A stretch of DNA of 64,000 bases, from positions 62,001 to 126,000 of the forward strand of contig JAMLHL010000006.1 in the NCBI GenBank assembly GCA_023957125.1. The letters run 5' to 3'. The number at the start of each line of letters is the position of its first letter. Position 1 is the first letter of the stretch. Below the pieces are notes generated by a model. The model saw nothing but the letters and a program-made list of their open reading frames with translations, ran no database searches and was not told the origin of the DNA. Below, piece after piece: positions 54,228 through 62,348 of this stretch. This DNA comes from Chitinophagaceae bacterium (GTDB lineage: Bacteria; Bacteroidota; Bacteroidia; Chitinophagales; Chitinophagaceae). The position numbers and the translations under genes were made by a program.

Positions 54228-54998
54228 ATGATAATGAATTTGCTGATATTATTGGGTCCGCTTTGTTTTTTGGCTCACAATCTTCCTGCCCCGGGTGTAC
54301 TGGGTTGCGAAAACGAATATGCTGATATTGATACGATGCCCCACAAGGGTACGCTGCTTTATAAAAACGCTTTCGGCACGCGCGAAGATCTGAAGAGCTG
54401 GGTGATGGAAGGGCCCGGCGAGCTCCGGTTCAGCGGTGGCTGGATGGACATGTTTTCGCCGGATAAAGAATGGGATCATGTGCTTTGGTGCCCCAACGAT
54501 TTTCCTTCTTCCTTTATGGCAGAATGGGAAATGCAGAACCGGGATACCAGCGAAGGACTTACCATCGTTTTTTTTGCTGCAACCGGCAGCCGGGGAGAAG
54601 ATATCTTTGATCCCTCTCTTCCAAAAAGAGACGGTACGTTTAAGTATTACAATAAGGGTCAGCTTAACTGCTACCATATTTCGTATTACACCAATAATCC
54701 CAAAAACTCCGACCGGAAAAAAGCCAACCTGAGAAAGGATCCGATGTTTGCATTACTGCAGCAGGGAGAAACAGGTATCCCGCCCGGCTCCCTCAGGAAA
54801 CATAAAATACGGCTGATAAAAAAAGAAGCCCGGATTGTTATGTATGTGGATGGAAGAAAGATTATTGACTACCGCGATGAAGGCGGCGCGTACGGAGCCC
54901 CTTATCTTTCAGGAAAAATAGGGTTCCGGCAAATGCGATGGTCTCATTTCAGGTACCGGAATTTTAGCGTATGGAATATAAAAACTGATAAACGATGA
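54228..54998 (+). CDS. DUF1961 (YesU-like) protein
   Basis: A 256-residue exported protein, possibly a lipoprotein (PGVLGC, Cys27). It has a concanavalin-like jelly roll: GTLLYKNAFGTREDLKSWVMEGPGELRFSGGWMDMF, LWCPNDFPSSFMAEWEM, FKYYNKGQLNCYHISYYTNN, and a GKIGFRQMRWSHFRYRNFSV end. DUF1961 includes YesU, encoded in the rhamnogalacturonan cluster of Bacillus subtilis beside GH105 genes, which agrees with this neighbourhood. Biochemical role not known with confidence. Its stop overlaps the next gene's start by 4 bp (ATGA). Confidence 0.75.
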   Translation: MIMNLLILLGPLCFLAHNLPAPGVLGCENEYADIDTMPHKGTLLYKNAFGTREDLKSWVMEGPGELRFSGGWMDMFSPDKEWDHVLWCPNDFPSSFMAEWEMQNRDTSEGLTIVFFAATGSRGEDIFDPSLPKRDGTFKYYNKGQLNCYHISYYTNNPKNSDRKKANLRKDPMFALLQQGETGIPPGSLRKHKIRLIKKEARIVMYVDGRKIIDYRDEGGAYGAPYLSGKIGFRQMRWSHFRYRNFSVWNIKTDKR

Positions 54999-56407
54999 AG
55001 AAAATAATTGCCTTAGTTATTGTGATAGCGTTTGCGCCAATGCTGTTTACAGCCTGCAAGCAAGCTTCCGAAAAGCAGCCCAATTTTATTTTTATCCTGG
55101 CCGACGACCTGGGCTGGACCTCCCATTCGTACCTGATGGACAACCGGTATCCGGATTCCCGCAGCGAATATTATGAAACGCCTAACATGGACCGCCTGGC
55201 TGCCTCGGGAATGCGGTTTACAAACGGGTATGCGCCTGCCGCTATCTGTACACCCTCCCGCCGGAGCATTCAGTTTGGCCAGACGCCGGCCCGTCTGGGC
55301 GACCTTACCTTTAAGGAAAAACACCATCCACGGACAACGCAGTGGATTACCATTCCCCGCTTGTTGAAATCAATTGATCCCGCTTATAAAGCCGCCCACT
55401 ATGGCAAATGGGATCTCCGTGCAGATATGACGCCGGAAGACCTGGGATATGACGAGAGTGATGGCAACACCGGCAACAAAGATGGAGATGTAATGACGGA
55501 TAAAACAACAAAATGGACAGCCGTGCATATTAATGACGATCCTAAGAGAACAGTTTCGGTAACCGACAGGGCGCTTGATTTCATACAAAAGCAAAACGGG
55601 GCCGGTAATCCTTTTTACCTGCAGGTTTCCTATTATGCCACGCACGTGGACATTCAGACAACGGATGCAGCTTATCATAAGTATTCTCAGAAAAAGAAAG
55701 GAATGGTGCATGACAATCCCGGTTTCGCCGGCATGCTGGAAACCCTGGATAATGGCATCGGCCGGATAATGGATAAGTTGAAGGAACTGGGATTAGATGA
55801 TAATACCTATATTATTTATATGACCGACAACGGGGGGGTGGACCTTATTCCGCCGCCGCCTGTTAAAAACAAGATGGATCATCCTTCTTCCTTTAGCCAA
55901 AAGACATATAATTATCCGCTCAGGGGAGGAAAATGGGTGCTGTACGAAGGGGGCATAAGGGTACCTTTTATTATCCGCGGCCCGGGAGTCACGCCGGGTG
56001 TTTTCTGTAATGTTCCAGTTGTGGGATATGACCTCATACCTACGCTGAGTGACCTGGCGGGAAATAAGCAGCCGCTCCCTGAATACCTGGAAGGAGGCAG
56101 CTTGAAACCCTTGCTCAGTAATGCGGAGAAGGGTAAGGTAAACAGGACAGAAAATGCTTTTTATTTTCACCGGTACAACAATGCTTATAAGCATTCTGCG
56201 ATAATAGAGGGCAACTATAAGCTGGTTAAAAGATGGAAGAATAATGCGGTCGAATTGTATGATCTGCAAAAGGACCTGGGAGAAGTGCGTGATATTGCCG
56301 GCGAAATGCCGGATCTGGCTGAAAAGCTTGAGCGCAAGCTGACCGCTTACCTGGAGAAAGTGCATTCCGAAGCCTTGTATCCTCCTGCCGAAAATAAAGG
56401 CAAGTGA
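54995..56407 (+). CDS. Lipoprotein Cys-type sulfatase (S1 family)
   Basis: This 470-residue sulfatase has a lipobox FTAC (Cys21), so it is anchored in a membrane. NFIFILADDLGWTSHSYLMDNRY supplies the metal Asp residues. CTPSR with Cys85 is the formylglycine site. YGKWDLR, MTDNGGVDLIPPPP and YPLRGGKWVLYEGGIRVPFIIRGPG follow. Start overlaps the end of the DUF1961 gene, implying translational coupling. The unusual VDLIPPPP segment and the R-rich post-motif RRSIQFGQTPARLG distinguish it from the sulfatase at 44428. It probably has a different regiospecificity. Confidence 0.92.
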   Translation: MKKIIALVIVIAFAPMLFTACKQASEKQPNFIFILADDLGWTSHSYLMDNRYPDSRSEYYETPNMDRLAASGMRFTNGYAPAAICTPSRRSIQFGQTPARLGDLTFKEKHHPRTTQWITIPRLLKSIDPAYKAAHYGKWDLRADMTPEDLGYDESDGNTGNKDGDVMTDKTTKWTAVHINDDPKRTVSVTDRALDFIQKQNGAGNPFYLQVSYYATHVDIQTTDAAYHKYSQKKKGMVHDNPGFAGMLETLDNGIGRIMDKLKELGLDDNTYIIYMTDNGGVDLIPPPPVKNKMDHPSSFSQKTYNYPLRGGKWVLYEGGIRVPFIIRGPGVTPGVFCNVPVVGYDLIPTLSDLAGNKQPLPEYLEGGSLKPLLSNAEKGKVNRTENAFYFHRYNNAYKHSAIIEGNYKLVKRWKNNAVELYDLQKDLGEVRDIAGEMPDLAEKLERKLTAYLEKVHSEALYPPAENKGK

Positions 56408-56435
56408 AAGGATAACAGGAATTAAATATAAACGC

Positions 56436-59400
56436 ATGAGGACTAAATACCTTGCAGCGCCGGGAGTACTGGCTGCTTTTCTTCTTGTTCTGAACGGTTA
56501 TACTGCTGCCGCTATGCAAACGGGAGGCAGTGATGGGAAACAGCCGAATATCCTTTTTGTAATTTCGGATGATCAGGCCTTCCCGTATGCATCGGCGTAT
56601 GGCACTACCGGTGTTAATACGCCGGCTTTTGACCAGGTTGCCCGGATGGGAATATTGTTTAACAACGCCTTTGCGGCTGCTCCCCAATGCAGCCCTTCCC
56701 GTGCAGCCATTCTTACCGGAAAAAATATCTGGCAGTTAGAGGAAGCAGGTACCCATGGCAGTTATTTTCCCAAAAATCTCAACGTATTTACCGGCTTCCT
56801 TGAAGCAGCCGGGTACAAAATAGGCTATACGGGCAAAGCCTGGGCGCCAGGTAACTGGAAAGATGCCGGGTGGCAGCAAAATCCCGTGGGCCCGGAGTTT
56901 AATGATAAAAAGCTGGATCCGCCGACCCCCTATATCAGTACAATTGACTATGCCGCGAATTTCCGGGATTTCTATGCGCAAAAGAAAAAAGTCCAGCCTT
57001 TCTTTTTCTGGCTGGGAACTAATGAGCCGCATCGTCGCTATGAAGAAGGCTCCGGAAAAAAGAACGGCAAGGATATAAAGAGTGCGTATGTTCCCGCATT
57101 TTTACCCCCGGATTCAATTGTGAAGAGCGATATTGAAGATTATGCCTTTGAGATTGAATGGTTTGATAAGCAACTGCAAAAAGTGCTTGATTATTTACAG
57201 TCGGAAGGAGAGTTGGAAAATACCCTTATAGTGGTTACGTCTGATAACGGGATGCCGTTCCCCTCTGCCAAAGCCAACCTGATGGAATACGGAACGCATG
57301 TTCCCCTGGCAATAAGCTGGCCTGCTAAAATAAGGGGAGGACGTGTGTCGGATGAGCTGGTAAGCCTGATTGATATGGCCCCCACTTTTTTAGAAGTGGC
57401 CGGTATTCATACAGCCCCCGCTATGACAGGAAAGAGCCTGGCGCCTGTGCTTTTTAGTAACCAAACGCAAAAGAACATTCATAGGAGCTATGTGCTCACC
57501 GGCCGGGAACGGCACAGCCATGCCAGGCCGGACAACCTGGGTTATCCGTCCAGGGCTATTCGCACCCAACAGTTTTTGTATATCCTGAATTGCAAGCCGG
57601 AACGCTGGCCTGCGGGAGATCCGCCCCCTTCTGTAGCGGGCAAGGGGGATAAAGAGATAGTGCCGCAGGGAGGCTTTAAGCCGATTGGAATGGGTTACAA
57701 TGATATTGATGATCCGTCTCCTACAAAAGAACTGATGCTGCAGGAAAAAGATAAATGGCCTTTATTGTTTACATTGGGATTTGAAAAGCGCCCGGCAGAC
57801 CAGTTGTATGATATAAAAAAAGATCCGGCATGTATTTATAACCTGGCTGGCGATAGTCATTACGACTCCGTTAAGAACCCACTCAAAGCCTTACTTACGC
57901 AGGATCTCACCCGCGAGGGAGATCCACGGATGCTTGGTTTTGGCGATATTTTTGAGAGTTATCCACGCTTCGGGCTGATGCGGAATTTCCCGGGATTTAA
58001 GGAACAAGGTAAATACAATCCTGCGTTCGGAAAGTCAGCGCTTCAAAAAAAAGATCCGGATCCGGTACCGGCAAAAGATAAGATGCCCGATGCTGACGAT
58101 TCTCTTCTCCCCCGGATTCCAGTGATCATTATTATGGCTGATCAGTTGCGTTTTGATGCAGTGGGTAAATATACTCCGCATATTAATTCGTTGAAAGATG
58201 AAGGTATTAGTTTTAACCGGGCTTATTGTGCCAGCCCGATCTGCGTTCCCTCCCGTGGGGCTTTTTTTACCGGCAGGTATCCCAACAATAATGGATCGCT
58301 GCTTAACGGCTGGGAAAAATCGGATGAGCATTTCCGTGAAGTTAAATCAGGTACGCCTAATTTGTATGAAACCATGGGACGCTACTGGGACAGTTGGCAC
58401 GTAGGCAAGCAGCATTTTTTTACAGAAGATAAGATAGACGCTGATCCGAAGTCAACGACAAAATGGATAGTGCAGAAGGATTATAAAGAATGGATCCGGT
58501 CAGCCGGCGTCCAATCGCCGGGAGGGCGTGAATACGCTTCCATGGTGCCTCAATTGGAGTCGGGTCAATACACACATCCCAAACGATATACCATTCCCAA
58601 AACCGGCATTTACAAAGAAGGATTGAGGTACTACCACGATGATTATTTTGGCGATCGGTCTGTTGAAATAATAAACCGGCATACAGGTGACAAACCGCTT
58701 TTACTGAACACCATGTTTTTGTCTCCACATCCACCGTTTAGCATTCCTGAACCCTATTTCAGCAGGATAAAGCCGGGAGAACTGGTGTTGCCCGGTAACG
58801 TTGGTGTTTGGTACAACGACCAGTCTCCCCTGCAACTGTACAATTTATCGGGGTTTATTGGTACCCGTTACAGCAGGTCCGACTGGGAAAAAATATGGCC
58901 CAAATATTTCGGACTGGTGAACCTGCTCGATGACGAAGTCGGCAAAATAATTAATGCGCTTAAAAAGAAGGGATGGTATGATAAAGCTTTAATAATCTTT
59001 ACAGCAGATCATGGCGAAATGCTGGGAAGCCATTCTTTGTGGCAGAAGTCCTGCATGTATGAAGAAGCGGCCCGCGTGCCCCTTATTATTAAATTTCCCG
59101 GTTCTGTTCAATACAGTATCAGAGCCACGGATGAACTGGTCAGCCTGGTGGATGTATGGCCTACTCTGAAGGATTTTCTTCAGATAGAAACAGGAGACCG
59201 CACAGACGGAATTTCACTTATGCCCCTGGTACGGGGTAAAAAGCTTAACCGGTCGCAGATCTTTATACAATATGATGGGAATGCAGGCTACGGGAACAAC
59301 CAGCGATGTGTAATTGAAGGGAATTATAAATTGATTGTGGATAGCTTTAAGGATGAAATATTTCTGGAATTATACAATGTAATTGACGATCCTCAGGAAA

Positions 59401-59546
59401 AGAAGAACCTGGCAGGGGATCCAGCCTTTGCTTCCCTGGTACGGAAGATGACAGGTTACATTAAAAAATTTATGCGGGATACAGGAGATATGATGAGGCT
59501 TCCGGATACATTGTATGAAACTTTTATTAACAACCATGCTTTTTGA
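56436..59546 (+). CDS. Tandem double sulfatase
   Basis: A 1,036-residue protein holding two full sulfatase domains. Signal peptide to about 27. Domain 1, about 35-520: ILFVISDDQAFPYASAYG, CSPSR with Cys85 (maturation site), TGKAWAPGNW, VVTSDNGMPFPSAKANLMEYGTHVPL. Domain 2, about 565-1030: PVIIIMADQLRFDAVGKY, CVPSR with Cys603, DSWHVGKQHF, IIFTADHGEMLGSHSLWQKSCMYEEAARVPLIIKFPG. Both CxPSR sites are intact, so both halves can be active. The two domains are not close copies of each other: domain 2 has the DHGEMLGSH pattern of a different sulfatase subfamily. A linker of about 45 residues separates them. It is the last gene before a 392-bp gap. Confidence 0.93.
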   Translation: MRTKYLAAPGVLAAFLLVLNGYTAAAMQTGGSDGKQPNILFVISDDQAFPYASAYGTTGVNTPAFDQVARMGILFNNAFAAAPQCSPSRAAILTGKNIWQLEEAGTHGSYFPKNLNVFTGFLEAAGYKIGYTGKAWAPGNWKDAGWQQNPVGPEFNDKKLDPPTPYISTIDYAANFRDFYAQKKKVQPFFFWLGTNEPHRRYEEGSGKKNGKDIKSAYVPAFLPPDSIVKSDIEDYAFEIEWFDKQLQKVLDYLQSEGELENTLIVVTSDNGMPFPSAKANLMEYGTHVPLAISWPAKIRGGRVSDELVSLIDMAPTFLEVAGIHTAPAMTGKSLAPVLFSNQTQKNIHRSYVLTGRERHSHARPDNLGYPSRAIRTQQFLYILNCKPERWPAGDPPPSVAGKGDKEIVPQGGFKPIGMGYNDIDDPSPTKELMLQEKDKWPLLFTLGFEKRPADQLYDIKKDPACIYNLAGDSHYDSVKNPLKALLTQDLTREGDPRMLGFGDIFESYPRFGLMRNFPGFKEQGKYNPAFGKSALQKKDPDPVPAKDKMPDADDSLLPRIPVIIIMADQLRFDAVGKYTPHINSLKDEGISFNRAYCASPICVPSRGAFFTGRYPNNNGSLLNGWEKSDEHFREVKSGTPNLYETMGRYWDSWHVGKQHFFTEDKIDADPKSTTKWIVQKDYKEWIRSAGVQSPGGREYASMVPQLESGQYTHPKRYTIPKTGIYKEGLRYYHDDYFGDRSVEIINRHTGDKPLLLNTMFLSPHPPFSIPEPYFSRIKPGELVLPGNVGVWYNDQSPLQLYNLSGFIGTRYSRSDWEKIWPKYFGLVNLLDDEVGKIINALKKKGWYDKALIIFTADHGEMLGSHSLWQKSCMYEEAARVPLIIKFPGSVQYSIRATDELVSLVDVWPTLKDFLQIETGDRTDGISLMPLVRGKKLNRSQIFIQYDGNAGYGNNQRCVIEGNYKLIVDSFKDEIFLELYNVIDDPQEKKNLAGDPAFASLVRKMTGYIKKFMRDTGDMMRLPDTLYETFINNHAF

Positions 59547-59938
59547 ATCACTGTTATGGCACGGTTTATCAGAGTATATCCAAAATTTTCGCTCCGTCTG
59601 CAAACAACGTATAGACACGAGTTTCGGTATTTTCGTCTTCGCTTCCTAATGTGTCGATAATCATAAGATGTATGGAATCAATTGTGGTAATTAAATAGCA
59701 TTGCACAGGTGAAGCATTCCTCGGGAGGAAGTCCGCCGACTCACCGTTATGCCGTACGATGTGCATGATGCCGGTTTAAAAAATTATCAGCCGAACATGA
59801 GAAACCTATACCGGCGGTTTCGGTTATCCGGGCACTGCGGTAATATAAATTTTGATTGATTGACGTATTATTTGGCAGGGTTACTATCTTTAACGATCAT
59901 TATAGAATTATATGTAAATGATCTAAACCGGAATTTTT
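59547..59938. other. Intergenic gap; possible small minus-strand ORF
   Basis: This 392-bp gap separates the sulfatase block from the esterase block. A minus-strand ORF at 59569-59766 (65 codons: MHIVRHNGESADFLPRN..., ending GAKILDIL) has protein-like composition but no recognised domain. It could be a small hypothetical gene or chance. TATCTTTA at 59885-59892 resembles a -7 element and may start a separate transcript for the next gene. Confidence 0.3.
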
Positions 59939-61360
59939 ATGAACAAATGTAAACCTGCGTCTCTCCTGGTAGTGCTATTCTTTTCATTCGGGATATTCTC
60001 ACTCCGGGCGGAGGTTAAATTACCTGCCGTCTTTGGTGATAACATGGTGCTGCAGCGAAATACCGAAGCTGCTATCTGGGGAAAAGCTACGCCCGGCAAA
60101 ACGGTAAGAGTGGTTACCTCCTGGAATAAAAAAAGCTACAGCACAGCGGCAGACAAATCAGGTAAATGGATGGTAAAAGTCGCTACCCCGGGAGCAGGGG
60201 GCCCTTATTCCATTACTATTTCTGATGGAAAGACGCTTATACTGAACAATGTGTTGATCGGAGAAGTATGGATTTGTTCGGGACAGTCTAATATGCAAAT
60301 GCCTATGAAAGGCTATTTCAACGAACCGGTGATCGGCTCAAATGAGGCGATCGCTGTGTCGGCAAACAATAACATCAGGCTGATGACTGTGGCCCGTGAA
60401 AAAGGGCTTACTGCCGCGGAGGATTTTAAGGCCGACTGGAAAGAATGTACGCCCGAAAATGTGGCTGATTTCAGTGCCGTAGCTTATTTCTTTGGGAAGA
60501 TGTTGCAGGATGCGCTTCAGGTACCGGTGGGTTTGATTTCCTCTAATTACGGTGGCACAAGGGTGGAACCGTGGATAAGCGAAAAAGGACTGGATGATTT
60601 TGACTGGGTGGAACTACCCGATAAAAACAGAACCGACAATTACAGCGTACAAACGCCTACCGTTTTATATAATGCCATGATCGCGCCTATCGTGGGGTAT
60701 GCTATCCGGGGATGTATATGGTACCAGGGAGAATCAAACTGGAAAGAGCCCGCCCGGTATGAAAAGCTGATGCCCGGATTGGTAAAAGACTGGCGCGATC
60801 GCTGGAATACCGGCGAGTTCCCTTTCTATTATGTGCAGATTGCACCCTTCGATTACGGTGTAGCCAAATCATCTGATCCGGGTTCGGCTCTCCTTCGTGA
60901 GGCTCAGTTGAAGGCTTCCTTTGTGATCCCAAACAGCGGGATGGCGTCTATCGTGGATATCGGTGCGAAGAACAGCATTCACCCCCCACATAAAAAAGAG
61001 GTGGGAGAAAGGCTCGGTTTTCTGGCTCTTGCCAATACCTATGGTCAGAAAGGAATTGAATATTCGGGGCCCGTTTTAAAAGAAATGAAAGTGGAAGGGC
61101 AGGTAGTAAAACTGACTTTTGATCATGCTCAACATGGGCTGACCACTTTTGGAAAAGAGTTAGAAAATTTTAAAATAGCCGGTGAAAATAAACATTTTTA
61201 CCCGGCAAAGGCATACATCACCCGGCAGGGGATCACCCTGTTTTCTCCCCGGGTGGAAAAGCCGGTAGCGGTTCGTTACGCGTTTGATGATTTTGTAGTG
61301 GGAGAATTGTTTAATACCGAAGGATTGCCGGCATCGTCTTTCAGAACGGATAGCTGGTAA
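59939..61360 (+). CDS. Sialate O-acetylesterase-like esterase (SASA domain)
   Basis: A 473-residue exported esterase. Signal to about 24 (FGIFSLRA). N-terminal Ig-like region with LPAVFGDNMVLQRNTEAAIWGKATPGK, then VWICSGQSNMQMPM with nucleophile Ser117. NYGGTRVEPWI and GCIWYQGESNW follow. NSIHPPHKKEVGERL carries the catalytic Asp/His region (His in HPPHK). It removes acetyl esters from a glycan, giving sulfatases and glycosidases access. Acts beside the sulfatase operon but with its own likely promoter. Confidence 0.9.
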   Translation: MNKCKPASLLVVLFFSFGIFSLRAEVKLPAVFGDNMVLQRNTEAAIWGKATPGKTVRVVTSWNKKSYSTAADKSGKWMVKVATPGAGGPYSITISDGKTLILNNVLIGEVWICSGQSNMQMPMKGYFNEPVIGSNEAIAVSANNNIRLMTVAREKGLTAAEDFKADWKECTPENVADFSAVAYFFGKMLQDALQVPVGLISSNYGGTRVEPWISEKGLDDFDWVELPDKNRTDNYSVQTPTVLYNAMIAPIVGYAIRGCIWYQGESNWKEPARYEKLMPGLVKDWRDRWNTGEFPFYYVQIAPFDYGVAKSSDPGSALLREAQLKASFVIPNSGMASIVDIGAKNSIHPPHKKEVGERLGFLALANTYGQKGIEYSGPVLKEMKVEGQVVKLTFDHAQHGLTTFGKELENFKIAGENKHFYPAKAYITRQGITLFSPRVEKPVAVRYAFDDFVVGELFNTEGLPASSFRTDSW

Positions 61361-61423
61361 ATAAATTAGAATTAATATTGAAGAAATCTAAAGACTGTAA
61401 TCAATAATAAAAATATCCGGATC

Positions 61424-62227
61424 ATGAAAGAAAATCATTTGCGTCTCACGGAAGAAGATAAAAAAGAGTTTGATTCGCTGGGTTATGTTGTAAAACGAAA
61501 CTTTTTCTCAAAAGAAGAGGTTGCCCTTCTTTATGAAACTGCTATCCATGATAATGTCATTAAGGAAAAAACATACGGCCGGGCGGATAAGGAAGGACAT
61601 AAAACCAATCTTGCCTTATGGTACACGCTGGACGACAGTTTATACAGCCTGGTGGCAAGATCTGAAAGGATCGTTTCGGGTGTTGAATTATTACTGGAGG
61701 GAACTCCCGGGCATTTGCACACCAAGTTGATGCAGAAAGAGCCGCGGGTAGGCGGAGCCTGGGAATGGCACCAGGATTACGGCTACTGGTATAATGATGG
61801 TTTTTTAATGCCGCAGATGCTGAGCGTGATGACAGCGCTCACCCCCGGCATTAAAGAAAACGGCTGCCTTCAGGTGATCAACAGCACGCACCTTCTGGGC
61901 AGAGTTAATCATGAAATGACGGGCGGACAAAAAGGAGCGGATATGGAAAAAGTGAAGGTGGCGCTTGAGCGTTTTGATCTTGTGTATGTAGAATTGAATC
62001 CGGGAGATACGCTATTCTTTCACAGCAATTTGTTGCACCGGTCCGACATGAACCGAAGCGATCAGCCGAGATGGACTTTGATCACAGCCTATAACCGGGC
62101 TTCCAACAAGCCGTACAAAGGCGACTATCCCGCATCGTATCAGCCCATTGATAGGGTGCCGGATGCAGCAATATTGGAATCCTCTTCCGGAGGAATTTCT
62201 TCCTCTGTAAAATTTAATATCGTTTAA
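61424..62227 (+). CDS. Phytanoyl-CoA dioxygenase-family (Fe(II)/2-oxoglutarate) protein
   Basis: A 267-residue cytoplasmic-looking protein without signal peptide. EFDSLGYVVKRNFFSKEEVALL at the N-terminus; the iron ligands are His116 and Asp118 (WHQDYG) and the distal His205 (LLHRSDMN), with Arg216 (QPRW) as the likely 2-oxoglutarate ligand. It belongs to the PhyH superfamily, of which many members oxidise small hydroxylated or carnitine-like substrates. In a PUL such a protein could modify a released sugar or an unusual aglycone. Substrate unknown. It lies 63 bp after the esterase gene. Confidence 0.85.
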   Translation: MKENHLRLTEEDKKEFDSLGYVVKRNFFSKEEVALLYETAIHDNVIKEKTYGRADKEGHKTNLALWYTLDDSLYSLVARSERIVSGVELLLEGTPGHLHTKLMQKEPRVGGAWEWHQDYGYWYNDGFLMPQMLSVMTALTPGIKENGCLQVINSTHLLGRVNHEMTGGQKGADMEKVKVALERFDLVYVELNPGDTLFFHSNLLHRSDMNRSDQPRWTLITAYNRASNKPYKGDYPASYQPIDRVPDAAILESSSGGISSSVKFNIV

Positions 62228-62348
62228 GGTAAACGCAAAATTGTTTTGCAGATATAAACTGCAACCCGGTACAGGCATTTTAAAAATAAAGGTGTATCGT
62301 TGCAAAAGGGAATCACTAAATACAAAACCGTTTTGGAATCGTTATGTA

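Noticed and set aside
59569..59766. 65-codon minus-strand ORF as a firm gene
   Set aside because: No recognisable domain, start signal or neighbour support; mentioned only as a possibility in the gap entry.
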